From Candidatus Solibacter sp. (GTDB taxonomy: Bacteria > Acidobacteriota > Terriglobia > Bryobacterales > Bryobacteraceae), in the NCBI GenBank assembly GCA_013822245.1, contig PNKE01000044.1, positions 20,897 through 84,896 on the forward strand: 64,000 bases of DNA, read 5' to 3'. This document shows positions 50,896 to 60,200 of this stretch, one piece after another (the first letter of the stretch is position 1; each line of letters starts with the position of its first letter). Made by a program: the position numbers and the translations under genes. The notes beneath the pieces are model-generated. The model saw nothing but the letters and a program-made list of their open reading frames with translations, searched no databases and had not been told where the DNA came from.

Positions 50896-51933
50896 ATGAT
50901 CACTGTCGCTGTCGATGCGATGGGTGGCGATAATGCACCCGCTCCAGAGGTTCACGGAGCCGTCAGGGCGGCCCGCAGCCAGGATGTCAGCATCATCCTT
51001 GTCGGGCGCGAGGAACTGCTGCGCGCGGAACTGGCTAAATACAGCGATGCCAAGCAGTTAGCGATCCGCATCGTGCACGCCAGCGAGGTTGTCACCATGG
51101 ACGACAACCCGGCGAAGGCGTTGCGCAGCAAGCGCGATTCCAGCATCCGTGTCGCCGCGCGCCTGGTGCGCGACGGTGAAGCCCATGGCCTGGTTTCAGC
51201 CGGAAATACCGGCGCCGCGATGGTCACGGCCAAGACCGTGATGGGCATGGTGCCAGGCGTCGACCGTCCGGCGCTGGCCTCGGCGTTTCCGACGCTGAAG
51301 GGCAAGCCGACAATCATGGTGGACGTGGGGGCGAACGTCGATTGTTCAGCGCGCATGCTGGCGCAGTTTGCCGTGATGGGCGACATTTACTCGCGGCTGA
51401 TCTTCCACACCGAGGATCCGAAGGTCGGCATCCTGTCGATCGGCGAGGAAGAACACAAAGGCAACGAACTGACGCGCACGGCCGCCCAACTCATGAAGAG
51501 CCTGCCGATCACCTTCATTGGAAACGTCGAGGGGCGGGACCTGTACACAGGCAAGGCCGACGTGATCGTCTGCGACGGCTTTATCGGCAATGTGGCGCTC
51601 AAGGTGAGCGAGGGCATGGTGGAAGTGATCAAGCACATGCTGCAGGAATCGCTGGCCGCCACCATCACGCGCAAGATCGGGTATGTGCTGAGCCGGGCGG
51701 CGTACAAGGATTTCAAGAAGCGGGTGGATTATTCCGAGTACGGCGGCGCCCCCCTACTGGGAGTGAAGGGCATCTGTATTATTAGTCATGGCCGCTCGAA
51801 CGACAATGCGATCCGCAACGCCATCCGTGTGGCCACGGAATTTGCCTCCGAGCATGTCAATGACCGTATTGCCTCAGAACTCAACGAATGGCGCCTGGAC
51901 AACGGCGCGACCGCGAAAGCCGCTCTTATCTAA
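50896..51933 (+). CDS. plsX: phosphate acyltransferase PlsX
   Basis: The 345-residue product matches PlsX throughout: [18 protein letters not shown] at the start, [25 protein letters not shown] near residue 60, [13 protein letters not shown] near 95, VDVGANVDC near 140, FIGNVEGRD and [14 protein letters not shown] near 205-235, and [12 protein letters not shown] near 277. PlsX makes acyl phosphate from acyl-ACP and phosphate for phospholipid synthesis. The 3' end overlaps the dsbD frame by 74 bases if dsbD starts at 51860. Confidence 0.97.
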   Translation: MITVAVDAMGGDNAPAPEVHGAVRAARSQDVSIILVGREELLRAELAKYSDAKQLAIRIVHASEVVTMDDNPAKALRSKRDSSIRVAARLVRDGEAHGLVSAGNTGAAMVTAKTVMGMVPGVDRPALASAFPTLKGKPTIMVDVGANVDCSARMLAQFAVMGDIYSRLIFHTEDPKVGILSIGEEEHKGNELTRTAAQLMKSLPITFIGNVEGRDLYTGKADVIVCDGFIGNVALKVSEGMVEVIKHMLQESLAATITRKIGYVLSRAAYKDFKKRVDYSEYGGAPLLGVKGICIISHGRSNDNAIRNAIRVATEFASEHVNDRIASELNEWRLDNGATAKAALI

Positions 51934-53803
51934 GCTCCTCTTCGCGATTTTTTTCCTTGCCGGCGTGGCGGCGGCGCAGCGTCCCCCCCACCCCGCCCAT
52001 TGGACGCTCGAACCGATCCCGGCAACCGTCCCCCCTGGCTCCTCCACCCTGGTGGAACTGCGTCTCAACCTGGACGCCCCCTGGCATATGTACTCGCCCA
52101 CTACCCCCAAACCGGGACCCACAGGCGGGCCTATCCCCACCACAATCCAACTCGATGACAACCCGGCCATCACCAGGGCCACCCTCTTCCACCCGGCCCC
52201 GCATCGAAAGTTCGATCCAAATTTCAATTTGGATACAGAGACATACGAGAAAGAGGTGAAGTTTTACTTCAAGCTGGACCTGGCGCCCAGTGCGCCCGAC
52301 GCGCCGATCGAACTCACTGCCCGGATGCGTTACCAGCTTTGCACCGATACCGAATGTCTTCCGCCGAGGCGGGTTGAGGCGTCGGCCATGCTGACCATCG
52401 ACCGGGGCGCCCCCGGCACCCTGCCGCAAATCCCCGCCGGATACATTGAATTCAATCCGGACGCGCCGGCCTCGGCGCCGGTGGCGGTGCAGGGCCAGGC
52501 GGCGGCTCAGCCGATGGGTTCGTTTTTGTTGATCGCCTTTGGCTTCGGGTTGGCGGCGGTGTTCACGCCGTGCGTGTTCCCGATGATCCCGATCACGTTG
52601 TCGTTCTTTTTGAACCAGGGCCAGGCTACGCGGGCTCAGTCGCTCGTGCAGGCTTTGGTTTTCTGCCTGGGCATCGTGGTCCTATTCACGGGGCTGGGCT
52701 TTGGGGTGACGGCGATGCTTGGACCGTTTGGGGTGTCGCAGATGGCGTCGAATCCGTGGGTAAACGGGTTCATCTCGGTAGTTTTCTTTGCGTTCGGATT
52801 GTCGCTGCTGGGCGCGTTCGAGATCACGCTGCCGTCGGGTCTACTGACGAAGATGAACGCTGCGTCCGATCGCGGCGGGTACTTGGGCGTGCTGTTGATG
52901 GGGTTGACGTTTTCGCTGACGTCTTTTGCTTGCGTGGGTCCGTTTGTGGGCACACTGCTGGTGGCGTCGGTGCAGGGCGGAATGTTGCAGCCGGTGCTGG
53001 GAATGGCTTCGTTTTCGGCGGGTTTGGCGCTGCCGTTCTTCTTTTTGGCGCTGTTTCCGGGCTACCTGCAGAGGTTGCCCCGCAGCGGCGGATGGATGGC
53101 GCGGGTAAAGGTGGTGATGGGATTCCTGATCCTGGCGGCGATGCTGAAGTACATGTCGAATGTGGATGTTGTGATGCAGTGGGACCTGCTGACCAGGGAG
53201 CGGTTCCTGGCGCTGTGGGTGGTGCTGTTCGCGTTGCCGGGGCTGTATCTGCTTGGTCTTTTGAGGATGGAAGGGGTGAAGCCGGACCAGAACCTGGGTA
53301 CGGGAAGGCTACTGGTGGCGGTGCTGTTCCTGGGTGTCGCCATCTCGTTCATTCCGGGGATGTTTGGCGTCCGATTGGGTGATGTCGAGGCGTTCATACC
53401 GGCGCCCGGCGAGATGAGTTCGTTTGGCGCGAGTTCGTCAACCGGGGCTAAATGGTTGAAAAACGACTACGACGGGGCGCTGGCGAAGGCTAAGGCGGAA
53501 AACAGGCGCGTGCTGGTGGCGTTCACCGGCTATGCGTGCACGAACTGCCACTGGATGAAGGCAAACATGTTCCCGCGGCCCGAAATCGCCGACGCGATGG
53601 GCGGCCTGGTGGCGGTCGAATTGTATACCGACGGCACCGATGCGGCGAGCGAGGCGAACCAGCAGCGGCAGGAGACGGAATTCAAGACCGTCGCCATCCC
53701 GTTCTATGCGGTACTGGACGCCGAGGGCAAGACGCTGGCGACGTTTGCCGGGTTGACGAAGGACACGGCGCAGTTTGCCGCGTTTCTAAAGACCGGCGCG
53801 TGA
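51860..53803 (+). CDS. dsbD: thiol:disulfide interchange protein DsbD
   Basis: The frame opens at 51788 inside plsX; the ATG at 51860 gives 647 residues with the leader [18 protein letters not shown] near residue 25. The N-terminal DsbD domain has TDTECLPPR with one of its Cys pair. The membrane domain has [16 protein letters not shown] and [14 protein letters not shown], carrying the two cysteines that pass electrons across the membrane, and about eight helices. The C-terminal thioredoxin-like domain has [19 protein letters not shown] (CTNC, near residue 560). It brings reducing power to periplasmic disulfides. The long overlap with plsX is unusual. Confidence 0.92.
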   Translation: MTVLPQNSTNGAWTTARPRKPLLSKLLFAIFFLAGVAAAQRPPHPAHWTLEPIPATVPPGSSTLVELRLNLDAPWHMYSPTTPKPGPTGGPIPTTIQLDDNPAITRATLFHPAPHRKFDPNFNLDTETYEKEVKFYFKLDLAPSAPDAPIELTARMRYQLCTDTECLPPRRVEASAMLTIDRGAPGTLPQIPAGYIEFNPDAPASAPVAVQGQAAAQPMGSFLLIAFGFGLAAVFTPCVFPMIPITLSFFLNQGQATRAQSLVQALVFCLGIVVLFTGLGFGVTAMLGPFGVSQMASNPWVNGFISVVFFAFGLSLLGAFEITLPSGLLTKMNAASDRGGYLGVLLMGLTFSLTSFACVGPFVGTLLVASVQGGMLQPVLGMASFSAGLALPFFFLALFPGYLQRLPRSGGWMARVKVVMGFLILAAMLKYMSNVDVVMQWDLLTRERFLALWVVLFALPGLYLLGLLRMEGVKPDQNLGTGRLLVAVLFLGVAISFIPGMFGVRLGDVEAFIPAPGEMSSFGASSSTGAKWLKNDYDGALAKAKAENRRVLVAFTGYACTNCHWMKANMFPRPEIADAMGGLVAVELYTDGTDAASEANQQRQETEFKTVAIPFYAVLDAEGKTLATFAGLTKDTAQFAAFLKTGA

Positions 53804-53821
53804 GAAGGCCGGCGGCCTCAC
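53800..53821. terminator. hairpin between dsbD and fliJ
   Basis: GTGAG-AA-GGCC and GGCCTCAC pair around a GGC loop; the arm covers the dsbD stop codon. It lies between convergent genes but has no T run, so terminator function is only suggested. Confidence 0.3.
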
Positions 53822-53852
53822 GGGTTGGGATCTGGATACTGATGATTGGCGG

Positions 53853-54293
53853 TCACTGCGGGCGGCGGCCCCATTGGGCGACGACCAGGTCAGAGACGAT
53901 GGCTTCCTCCTCCTTGCTTACCTCCTCTCGCCAGCCGGCGAGGCGGCGCTCTTTGAGCAGTTCCAGCATGCGGACGTTCTTGTTCGCCTCGACGACCGCC
54001 TGGCGCTGGACGTCGAGACGCTGGGCGAGACTCAGGAGTTCAGCGGCGAAGCGCTGGTCCTGCTCAATGGCGTAGCGGCGGAAGCGGTCGAGGGCGGCGA
54101 GTTGCCAGCCCTCGGCGGTGGAGGCGAGAGCCGCCGCGCGAGTGGCTTCACGGGATTCGCGGCCTAGAGCCAGCCGGAACTGCTCGACCTGGGCGATGCC
54201 GGCCGCGATCTGCTCCATTTTGAGGATCTCCTGATCGAGACGGGCCTTTTTCAGGCGCATCAGGCCTTCGAGCGGGTACTTGAAGCGCTTCAT
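53853..54293 (-). CDS. fliJ: flagellar export protein FliJ
   Basis: The 146-residue product is almost entirely alpha-helical and rich in charged and Gln/Ala residues (coiled coil over residues 5-125), as FliJ is. It begins MKRFKYPLEGLMRLKKARLDQEILKMEQI, which fits FliJ/YscO-type ATPase-associated stalk proteins. The start overlaps the fliI stop by four bases in ATGA. FliJ inserts into the FliI hexamer ring and helps it engage FlhA. Identification rests mainly on position and helical pattern. Confidence 0.85.
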   Translation of the reverse strand: MKRFKYPLEGLMRLKKARLDQEILKMEQIAAGIAQVEQFRLALGRESREATRAAALASTAEGWQLAALDRFRRYAIEQDQRFAAELLSLAQRLDVQRQAVVEANKNVRMLELLKERRLAGWREEVSKEEEAIVSDLVVAQWGRRPQ

Positions 54294-55618
54294 AGGACGC
54301 CCGCCTTGGCCAGTTCGGCCATCAGTTTGGCCGTGGTATCGATGTCGGAGCTTTCGTGGGGCTTTTGCCGCAGGAAGCGCTGGATCTCCTGTTCGATGGC
54401 GATGGCGGAGTCGAGTTGGGGATTTGAGCCGGAGGCGTAGGCGCCGACGCGGATGAGGTCGGCGGCGTTTTCGAGAAGCGCCATGGTTTCGCGGATGCGG
54501 TTGGCCGATTCGGCCTGTCCGGGGGCGGCGACGCGGGGCGCGAGGCGGGAGACCGACTGAAGGACGTCGATGGCCGGGTAGTGCCCCTTCTGGCCGAGGG
54601 CGCGGGACAGGACGATGTGGCCATCGAGGATGCCGCGTACGGCGTCGGCGATGGGTTCATTCATGTCGTCGCCTTCGACCAGGACGGTGAAGAAGGCGGT
54701 GATGGATCCATCCTTGAAGCGGCCGGCGCGTTCAAAGACGCGGGGCAGAAGTTGGAAGACCGAGGGGGTGTAGCCCTTCTGGCTGGGCGGTTCGCCGGCG
54801 GCGAGTCCGATTTCGCGCTGGGCCATGGCGAGGCGGGTGACGCTGTCGGCGACCAGCAGGACGTCCTTGCCCTGGTCCCGGAAGTACTCGGCGGCGGCGA
54901 GGGCGACCTGGAGGGCGCGGATGCGCAGCGGGGCCGGGCGGTCCGATGTGGCGACGACGACGACCGATCGTTTAAGGCCCTCGGGACCGAGGTCGTTTTC
55001 GATGAAGTCGCGGACCTCGCGGTTGCGCTCCCCGATGAGGGCGAGCACGGAGACCTGGGCGTCGTTGTTCTTGACGAGGCTGGCGAGGAGGGTGGATTTG
55101 CCCACGCCCGATCCGCCGAAGATGCCGATGCGCTGGCCGCGGCCGCAGGTGAGGAAGCCGTCGATGGCGCGGACGCCCGTGACAAGGCGGTCGCGGATGG
55201 GTTCGCGTTCGAGGGGTCCGGGCGGCTGGGCGTCGAGTGCGTAGTATTTGTCGGCTTCGATCGGTCCGAGGCCGTCGATGGGGCGGCCGAAGCCGTCCAG
55301 GACGCGGCCGAGCAGACCGGGACCGGCGGCGAGGCGGGCGTCGTGGCCGCGGGCGACGATGGTGTCGCCGAGTTGGAGCCCGGAAGTCTCCTCGAGCGGC
55401 ATGGAAAGGACGCGGCCGTTGCGGAACCCAACCACCTGGGTGCGGATGCCGCGGCGCTGGGTGGTAAGGATTTCACAGAAGTCGCCGAGCGCGGCGGCGG
55501 GTCCTTCGCTTTCAATGATCAGGCCGGAGGTTTCGCGGACGACGCCGGTGCGGCGGAAGGAATCGGTTTCGTTGACCACGCGCAGCAGGCGGCCGAGGTC
55601 GAGTGGGACCGGCGTCAT
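54290..55618 (-). CDS. fliI: flagellum-specific ATP synthase FliI
   Basis: The 442-residue ATPase has GGSGVGKSTLL (Walker A, near residue 168), a Walker B region in KDVLLVADSVTRLAMAQREIGLAAGEPPSQKGYTPSVF near 254-290, and GSITAFFTVLVEGDDMNEPIADAVRGILDGHIVLSRALGQKGHYPAID near 315-365, all characteristic of FliI. It powers export of flagellar subunits. It overlaps fliH upstream (55615-55618) and fliJ downstream in ATGA. Confidence 0.97.
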   Translation of the reverse strand: MTPVPLDLGRLLRVVNETDSFRRTGVVRETSGLIIESEGPAAALGDFCEILTTQRRGIRTQVVGFRNGRVLSMPLEETSGLQLGDTIVARGHDARLAAGPGLLGRVLDGFGRPIDGLGPIEADKYYALDAQPPGPLEREPIRDRLVTGVRAIDGFLTCGRGQRIGIFGGSGVGKSTLLASLVKNNDAQVSVLALIGERNREVRDFIENDLGPEGLKRSVVVVATSDRPAPLRIRALQVALAAAEYFRDQGKDVLLVADSVTRLAMAQREIGLAAGEPPSQKGYTPSVFQLLPRVFERAGRFKDGSITAFFTVLVEGDDMNEPIADAVRGILDGHIVLSRALGQKGHYPAIDVLQSVSRLAPRVAAPGQAESANRIRETMALLENAADLIRVGAYASGSNPQLDSAIAIEQEIQRFLRQKPHESSDIDTTAKLMAELAKAGVL

Positions 55619-56283
55619 GCGGATCCTCCGGCTTCGAGATAGTCCGTGAAGCCGCGTTCGATCTCCGCGAGTTGCGTGGTGACGGAGGCGTCAAGCTGGC
55701 CGCGCCCGGTTTCGAGAACGAGGCCCCCGGGTTCGAGGCTCGGGTCGGCGATGACCTTCACCTGGCCAGGCAGGGCGGGACCGGCGACCGCGGCGCTGGC
55801 TTGTGACAGATGGCAGGGTGCGATGCGGATGGAAAGCAGGTCGCGGGCGTCGATGCGGGCCACGGCGGCGTGGACGAGGCCGGTGAGAGCTTCGTCATCC
55901 ATCGTGATGGCGCGGTGGAGGATCTTGCGGGCGATGGCGAGGGCGAGTTCGACGACCTGGGATTCCGCCTCGCGCCGCAGACGCGGGCGCAACGCGGCGA
56001 TGCCGGCGAGTGACTCGGCCAGGCGGGCGCCGGTTTGGTTGATGGCGGCCTGGATCTGCGATTGGGCGGATTCGCCGGCCTGGCGGGCGCCATCCTGGAA
56101 TCCCTCGTCCCTGGCGCGGTTCAGCGCTTCCTGATGCTGTTGGTCGCCGGACGCTTCCCCGAGAGCGTGGCCGCGGGCGTGAGGGCCGGTTTGATGCCTG
56201 GGTGAGGCAGCGGCGCCGCCAGAGCCCCAGTCGAACGGCTCGGCCACTGCGTCATCGAGGGCACGGATGATCTTACACGACAT
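55615..56283 (-). CDS. fliH: flagellar assembly protein FliH
   Basis: The 222-residue protein has a variable N-terminus followed by a long central helix (about residues 45-105) with GARQAGESAQSQIQAAINQTGARLAESLAGI, and a C-terminal globular part with VVELALAIARKILHRAITMDDEALTGLVHAAVARI and LPGQVKVIADPSLEPGGLVLETGRGQLDASVTTQLAEIERGF, a close match to FliH/HrpE C-terminal domains. FliH holds FliI inactive and takes it to the export gate. It overlaps fliG by 11 bases and fliI by four. Confidence 0.9.
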   Translation of the reverse strand: MSCKIIRALDDAVAEPFDWGSGGAAASPRHQTGPHARGHALGEASGDQQHQEALNRARDEGFQDGARQAGESAQSQIQAAINQTGARLAESLAGIAALRPRLRREAESQVVELALAIARKILHRAITMDDEALTGLVHAAVARIDARDLLSIRIAPCHLSQASAAVAGPALPGQVKVIADPSLEPGGLVLETGRGQLDASVTTQLAEIERGFTDYLEAGGSA

Positions 56284-57310
56284 ATTGTTCGCCCACGGTG
56301 CCCTTCAGATTGAGGACGCCTTCGGATTCGAGTTGGCGGACGACGGCGATGATCTGCTGTTGCGATGCCTCGACTTCCTTGATTTTGATCGGACCGAGCG
56401 CATCCATGTCTTCCCGGAGCATCTCGGCGCCGCGTTGCGACATGCACTGCAGGAAGTGGTTCTTGAGCTGGTCTGAGGTGCCCTTGAGGGCGATGGTGAG
56501 GATTTTGCGGTCGATGCGTCCGAGCAGTTCCTTGATGCCCTCGATGTCGATGAGCAGCAGGTCCTCGAAGACGAACATGAGGTGGCGGATGGTGTCGGCG
56601 AGGGTGTTGTCTTTTTGTTCGATGGAGTCGAGGATGTCCTTGCTGGAGTTGGAATCGAGGCGGTTGAACATCTCGGCCACGGCGCGGACGCCGCCGTAGC
56701 TTTCGCGGGAAAGCTCGCCGAGGGCCTTGAGCTTGGAGCCGATGATGGAGGCGATCTTGGAGATGATTTCCGGGGAGATCTGGTCGAGGTTCGCCATGCG
56801 GAGGCTGACCTCGGAGCGCAGGTCGTGAGGGAGAGAGAAGAGCAGGCCGGCGGCCTGGGAGGGGTTGAGGTGGCTGAGGACGAGGGCGATCGTCTGGGGG
56901 TGTTCGCTGTGGATGAACTTGGCGAGCTGTTGGGGGTCGGCTTTCTGGAGGGCGTCGAAGCTGGCGGCGTCGTTGCCGAGCATCTTCATGAGGCGGTCGA
57001 TGAGGCGTTTGGCGACCTCGGGGCCGAACGCGCCCATCAGCATTTTGCGGGCGTAGTCGATACCGCCCTTGAGGACGTAGTCCTGGGCCATCGACATGCT
57101 GTAGAACTCTTCGAGAATCGATTCGGCGTCTTCGGAGGTAATGGCGGAAATGCGGGCCACCTCCTTGCCGATCATGGAGACCTCGTCCTCGTCGAGGTGC
57201 TTGAGAACCTCGGAGCTGGCCTGTTCGCCGAGTGTGACCATGAGCACGGCGGCCTTTTGCGAACCGGTGTGGCGCGGGCCCTGCTTTTCGGGAGTGGTGT
57301 TGGTGATCAC
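56273..57310 (-). CDS. fliG: flagellar motor switch protein FliG
   Basis: The 345-residue protein shows the FliG pattern: an N-terminal KAAVLMVTLGEQASSEVLKHLDEDEV (near residues 18-44), EHPQTIALVLSHLNPSQAAGLLFSLP (near 134-160), the EHPQ motif with the following helix, and a C-terminal charged segment HLMFVFEDLLLIDIEGIKELLGRIDRKIL around 242-270. The C-terminal charged helix ends MDALGPIKIKEVEASQQQIIAVVRQLESEG. FliG forms part of the rotor and binds stator units. It starts 10 bases after the fliF stop. Confidence 0.97.
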   Translation of the reverse strand: MITNTTPEKQGPRHTGSQKAAVLMVTLGEQASSEVLKHLDEDEVSMIGKEVARISAITSEDAESILEEFYSMSMAQDYVLKGGIDYARKMLMGAFGPEVAKRLIDRLMKMLGNDAASFDALQKADPQQLAKFIHSEHPQTIALVLSHLNPSQAAGLLFSLPHDLRSEVSLRMANLDQISPEIISKIASIIGSKLKALGELSRESYGGVRAVAEMFNRLDSNSSKDILDSIEQKDNTLADTIRHLMFVFEDLLLIDIEGIKELLGRIDRKILTIALKGTSDQLKNHFLQCMSQRGAEMLREDMDALGPIKIKEVEASQQQIIAVVRQLESEGVLNLKGTVGEQYVV

Positions 57311-57320
57311 TGGCAGCGGC

Positions 57321-59027
57321 TCATCTTTCCTGCTCGTTCAACCAGGCGCGGATCAGCTGGGCGGTGGCCTGGGGATCGCGTTTGGCCGACTCGCCGATCT
57401 GTTTGCGCAGGATCTCCGTCTTTTTCGTGTTGGGCGGCAACTGAAGGGAGGCCAGGAGTTCCTGCTCGGCGCGGACGCGGTTTTCCTCGTTGGCGGCGAG
57501 TTGGGCCATGGCTTTGGATTCAAGCTGGGAGGCGTGATCGGTGGCCGGCAGGGCAGCCTGGGAAGTGGGACGGGGCTGACCATGCACGCCACCCTTGCGG
57601 CGGAGGCGCCGGATCACCCAGAACACCGCGACAAGCAGAACCACGGCCACCGCCGCCACGGCGCCGAGCCACACCGCGAGCGGGGCGATCTTCAGGAGCG
57701 GTTGAAGGAAGACGGGCATGGGAAACGTGCCGGTTGGGGCATTTGCGGACCCGCCTGGACCGCTGGAAGCAGGGGGAGCGGAATGCAGAGTGGCTTCGAA
57801 GGGGAGCGACTCGACCAGGATCTGGTCGCCGCGCTGCTCCTGGAAGCCGATGACGCCGGCCAGGACGTCGCGAACGACTTTCAGGCGCTCGGGCGGCGGA
57901 GCCTCGATGACGCGTTTGGCCTGGGCCCCGTTGCCCTCCCAACGGACAGACTGGTCGAGAAGGACGGCCACCGAGACGCGGCGGAGGTTGCCCTGCGGAA
58001 GGGTGATGCGCTTGACCAGGCGGCTGGTCTGGTAGGTCGTGTTTTCAGTGCGCCGGGCGACTCCTCCGCGCGTCGAGGCGGTGCGCTCGACGGGCCGGGG
58101 CAGGCTGGTTGCCGTGCCCGGAACCCCGCCGGCGGCCACGGCCGAGCCCGAGACGTCTTCGGTTTTCTGCGAGTGAACCATCACCGACTTCTCGGGTTCG
58201 AAGGTCTCTTCGCTCTGTTCGCCGCTGGAGAAATCGACATCGGCGGTGACGCCGGCTCGGTAGCGCTCGGCGCCGAGGAGTGGATCGAGGGTGGCTCGGA
58301 TCTTGACGAGAAGGTCCTTTTCAATGGACTGGCGGTATTCGAGGCGGGCGTCGGAGGCGCCGGCCTCCTCGCCGTCGATATTGCGGCGCGGGCGGTTGAG
58401 CAGAGCGCCGTTCATATCGAGGACGCTGACGTTTTCAGGCTGGAGCCCTTCGACGGCGCTGGCGGCGAGATGAGTGATGCCCTGAATGTTCTGGGGCGAG
58501 AGCCGCCCGCCGGGCCGGAGTTTCAGCATGACGCTGGCCTTTGCCGGCTGGCGGCTTTCGATGAATACGGACTCCTTGGGGAAAGTGACGTGGACGCGGG
58601 CCTTTTCGACGACGGCGATCGCCATGAAGCTGCGCTCGAGTTCGCCTTCGACGGCGCGGCGGTAGTTGACCTGCTCGGCGAAATCGGTGGCGCCGAAGTT
58701 GGTCTTATCAAAGAGCTCGAAGCCGAGGCGGCCGGTCTGCGGCAGGCCGGAGGAGGCGAGGTCGAGGCGGAGTTCGGCGACACGGGCCGAAGGGACCATG
58801 ATGGCTCCGTCATCGCGGATGGCGTAGGGGACGTTCGTGGTGCGCAGTTTGGCGACAATGGCGCCGGAATCCTCGGGCGAGAGGCTGGTGAACAGCGGCC
58901 GGAGATCCTTCTCGCGATTGTATCTGACGCCCATCCATAGAGCCGCCGCCACAGCGGCTGCAATGGCAAGGATGGAGATGCGTTGCCGCCACCCCATACT
59001 CGAGATCATCGCTTGGATCTGGCCCAT
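57321..59027 (-). CDS. fliF: flagellar MS-ring protein FliF
   Basis: The 568-residue protein has a transmembrane segment near residues 15-35, the periplasmic ring-building domains (LFTSLSPEDSGAIVAKLRTTNVPYAI, residues 47-72; RVHVTFPKESVFIESRQPAKASVML near 145-170; GVTADVDFSSGEQSEETFEPEKSVM near 255) and a second transmembrane segment near residues 440-465. The cytoplasmic C-terminus would bind FliG. It makes the base ring of the flagellum. The gene precedes fliG by 10 bases. Confidence 0.96.
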   Translation of the reverse strand: MGQIQAMISSMGWRQRISILAIAAAVAAALWMGVRYNREKDLRPLFTSLSPEDSGAIVAKLRTTNVPYAIRDDGAIMVPSARVAELRLDLASSGLPQTGRLGFELFDKTNFGATDFAEQVNYRRAVEGELERSFMAIAVVEKARVHVTFPKESVFIESRQPAKASVMLKLRPGGRLSPQNIQGITHLAASAVEGLQPENVSVLDMNGALLNRPRRNIDGEEAGASDARLEYRQSIEKDLLVKIRATLDPLLGAERYRAGVTADVDFSSGEQSEETFEPEKSVMVHSQKTEDVSGSAVAAGGVPGTATSLPRPVERTASTRGGVARRTENTTYQTSRLVKRITLPQGNLRRVSVAVLLDQSVRWEGNGAQAKRVIEAPPPERLKVVRDVLAGVIGFQEQRGDQILVESLPFEATLHSAPPASSGPGGSANAPTGTFPMPVFLQPLLKIAPLAVWLGAVAAVAVVLLVAVFWVIRRLRRKGGVHGQPRPTSQAALPATDHASQLESKAMAQLAANEENRVRAEQELLASLQLPPNTKKTEILRKQIGESAKRDPQATAQLIRAWLNEQER

Positions 59028-59064
59028 AGTGATTCAGTTCCCGGCAGCCGTCCCCGAAGCCGGC

Positions 59065-59367
59065 TCAGACCTGCATCCGCATGATCTCCTGGTAGGCTGT
59101 GACCGCCTTGTTCCTCATCTGGAGAAACAGATCGAAGGCCAGCGCGGCCCGCTGGTGGTCCAGCGCGATCTTGTGCAGATCCTCGCTTTCGCCGCGGAGC
59201 AGCCCTTCCATGGATGATTGGGCGTTTTTCTGGAGCGCGTCGACACCGCGGAAGGCCTCCTTGAGAGCGTCCTCGAAGCCGGCGCCGGACGAGCGTGGCG
59301 GCGCGCCGGCAAGGTTGTCGGCCGCGATTGGAGCGGGGGGCCGGATGGCGGAGATTGGGTTCGTCAT
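59065..59367 (-). CDS. fliE: flagellar hook-basal body protein FliE
   Basis: The 100-residue protein has a normal FliE length and pattern: FEDALKEAFRGVDALQKNAQSS in the middle and HQRAALAFDLFLQMRNKAVTAYQEIMRMQV at the C-terminus, the conserved helix of the family. FliE links the MS ring and the rod. Its ATG at 59367 overlaps the flgC stop by four bases. Confidence 0.93.
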   Translation of the reverse strand: MTNPISAIRPPAPIAADNLAGAPPRSSGAGFEDALKEAFRGVDALQKNAQSSMEGLLRGESEDLHKIALDHQRAALAFDLFLQMRNKAVTAYQEIMRMQV

Positions 59368-59804
59368 AAGCGCAGGAGATCGATGGATTTCGAGAGCATG
59401 TCCTTGACGGCCGACATCGCGGCGGCGTTGGCCTGGTAGGCGCGGGAGGCGCCCATGAGGTCGACCATTTCCTCAGCCGGGTTGATGTTGGGGAGAGCGA
59501 CGTAGCCGCCGGCCCCGGCGTCGGGGTGGCCGGGATCGTACTTCATGATCGGAGTACGTGATTCCTGGATGATTTCGGCCACCTCCACTCCGGTGGCCTG
59601 AGGTCCGAGTTCGGCCTGAAAGATGGCCGAGAAGGGCGAGACCTGATTCTCCGGCTGGAAGACGACGTCCTTGCGCCGGTAGGGACCGCCTTCGGGTGTG
59701 CGGGTGGTTTCCGAATTGGCCAGGTTTTCGGCGACCGCCGCGGCGCGGCTGCGCTGTGCGGCGAGGCCGGATGCGGAAACCGAGAGGGCGCCAAACAGAC
59801 TCAT
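59364..59804 (-). CDS. flgC: flagellar rod protein FlgC
   Basis: The 146-residue protein carries both rod-family signatures: N-terminal LFGALSVSASGLAAQRSRAAAVAENLANSETTRTPEGGPYRRK (residues 3-45) and C-terminal YVALPNINPAEEMVDLMGASRAYQANAAAMSAVKDMLSKSIDLLRL (residues 100-145), with the RAYQAN motif typical of the family. FlgC forms part of the proximal rod. It overlaps flgB by four bases. Confidence 0.97.
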   Translation of the reverse strand: MSLFGALSVSASGLAAQRSRAAAVAENLANSETTRTPEGGPYRRKDVVFQPENQVSPFSAIFQAELGPQATGVEVAEIIQESRTPIMKYDPGHPDAGAGGYVALPNINPAEEMVDLMGASRAYQANAAAMSAVKDMLSKSIDLLRL

Positions 59805-60139
59805 CCGCTCCTGCCTTCATCGATGGCGCGTTTCATCATCTGAATCTGGCCCCGCAGAAGCGCCGACGCGGTGTTGAAGCGCAGAGCGTTTTCCGCCAGG
59901 AGCCGGGCCTCACGGTCAAGACTGACGTTGTTGCCGTCATTCTTGACCGTAAGGCCGTCGGGTTCGACGACATTGACGGCCCCGCCATCGATCCGCGACA
60001 TGTATTCGAATTGAAAGTCGATGTCGCGAGTCCGGTAGCCGGGCGTACTCATGTTGGCGATGTTGGAGGCGACCAGCTTTTGGCGGGTTGAGAGGAGATC
60101 GAGGTAGCTTTCAAGCCGGGCCGCTATGGGATCCAACAT
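59801..60139 (-). CDS. flgB: flagellar rod protein FlgB
   Basis: The 112-residue protein shows a FlgB-type start (RLESYLDLLSTRQKLVASNIANMSTPGYRTRDIDFQFE, residues 8-45) and the FlgB C-terminus (NNVSLDREARLLAENALRFNTASALLRGQIQMMKRAI, residues 70-106). It is the first gene of the flgB-flgC-fliE-fliF-fliG-fliH-fliI-fliJ operon, and no other flagellar genes lie in the window. Its ATG at 60139 is only about two bases after the transcript start implied by the sigma-54-like element upstream, so translation may be leaderless. Confidence 0.93.
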   Translation of the reverse strand: MLDPIAARLESYLDLLSTRQKLVASNIANMSTPGYRTRDIDFQFEYMSRIDGGAVNVVEPDGLTVKNDGNNVSLDREARLLAENALRFNTASALLRGQIQMMKRAIDEGRSG

Positions 60140-60150
60140 GCAAGCAAGCT

Positions 60151-60169
60151 ATGCAGAAATGGGGCCAAA
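60151..60169 (-). promoter_or_regulatory. candidate sigma-54 promoter of the flagellar operon
   Basis: On the minus strand TTTGGCCCCATTTCTGCAT has the GG and GC of a -24/-12 promoter exactly ten bases apart. It matches TGGC-C and TGCA of the consensus but differs at the usual A and G of TGGCACG. The expected transcript start is about 60141, next to the flgB ATG. Confidence 0.4.
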
Positions 60170-60200
60170 GGGCGATATTCGAGGCAAGTGATTGAAAAGC

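Noticed and set aside
57141..58940. 599-codon open frame on the plus strand
   Set aside because: It is antisense to fliF and fliG, rich in Gly/Ala/Asp, and has no domain; the flagellar genes on the other strand are certain.
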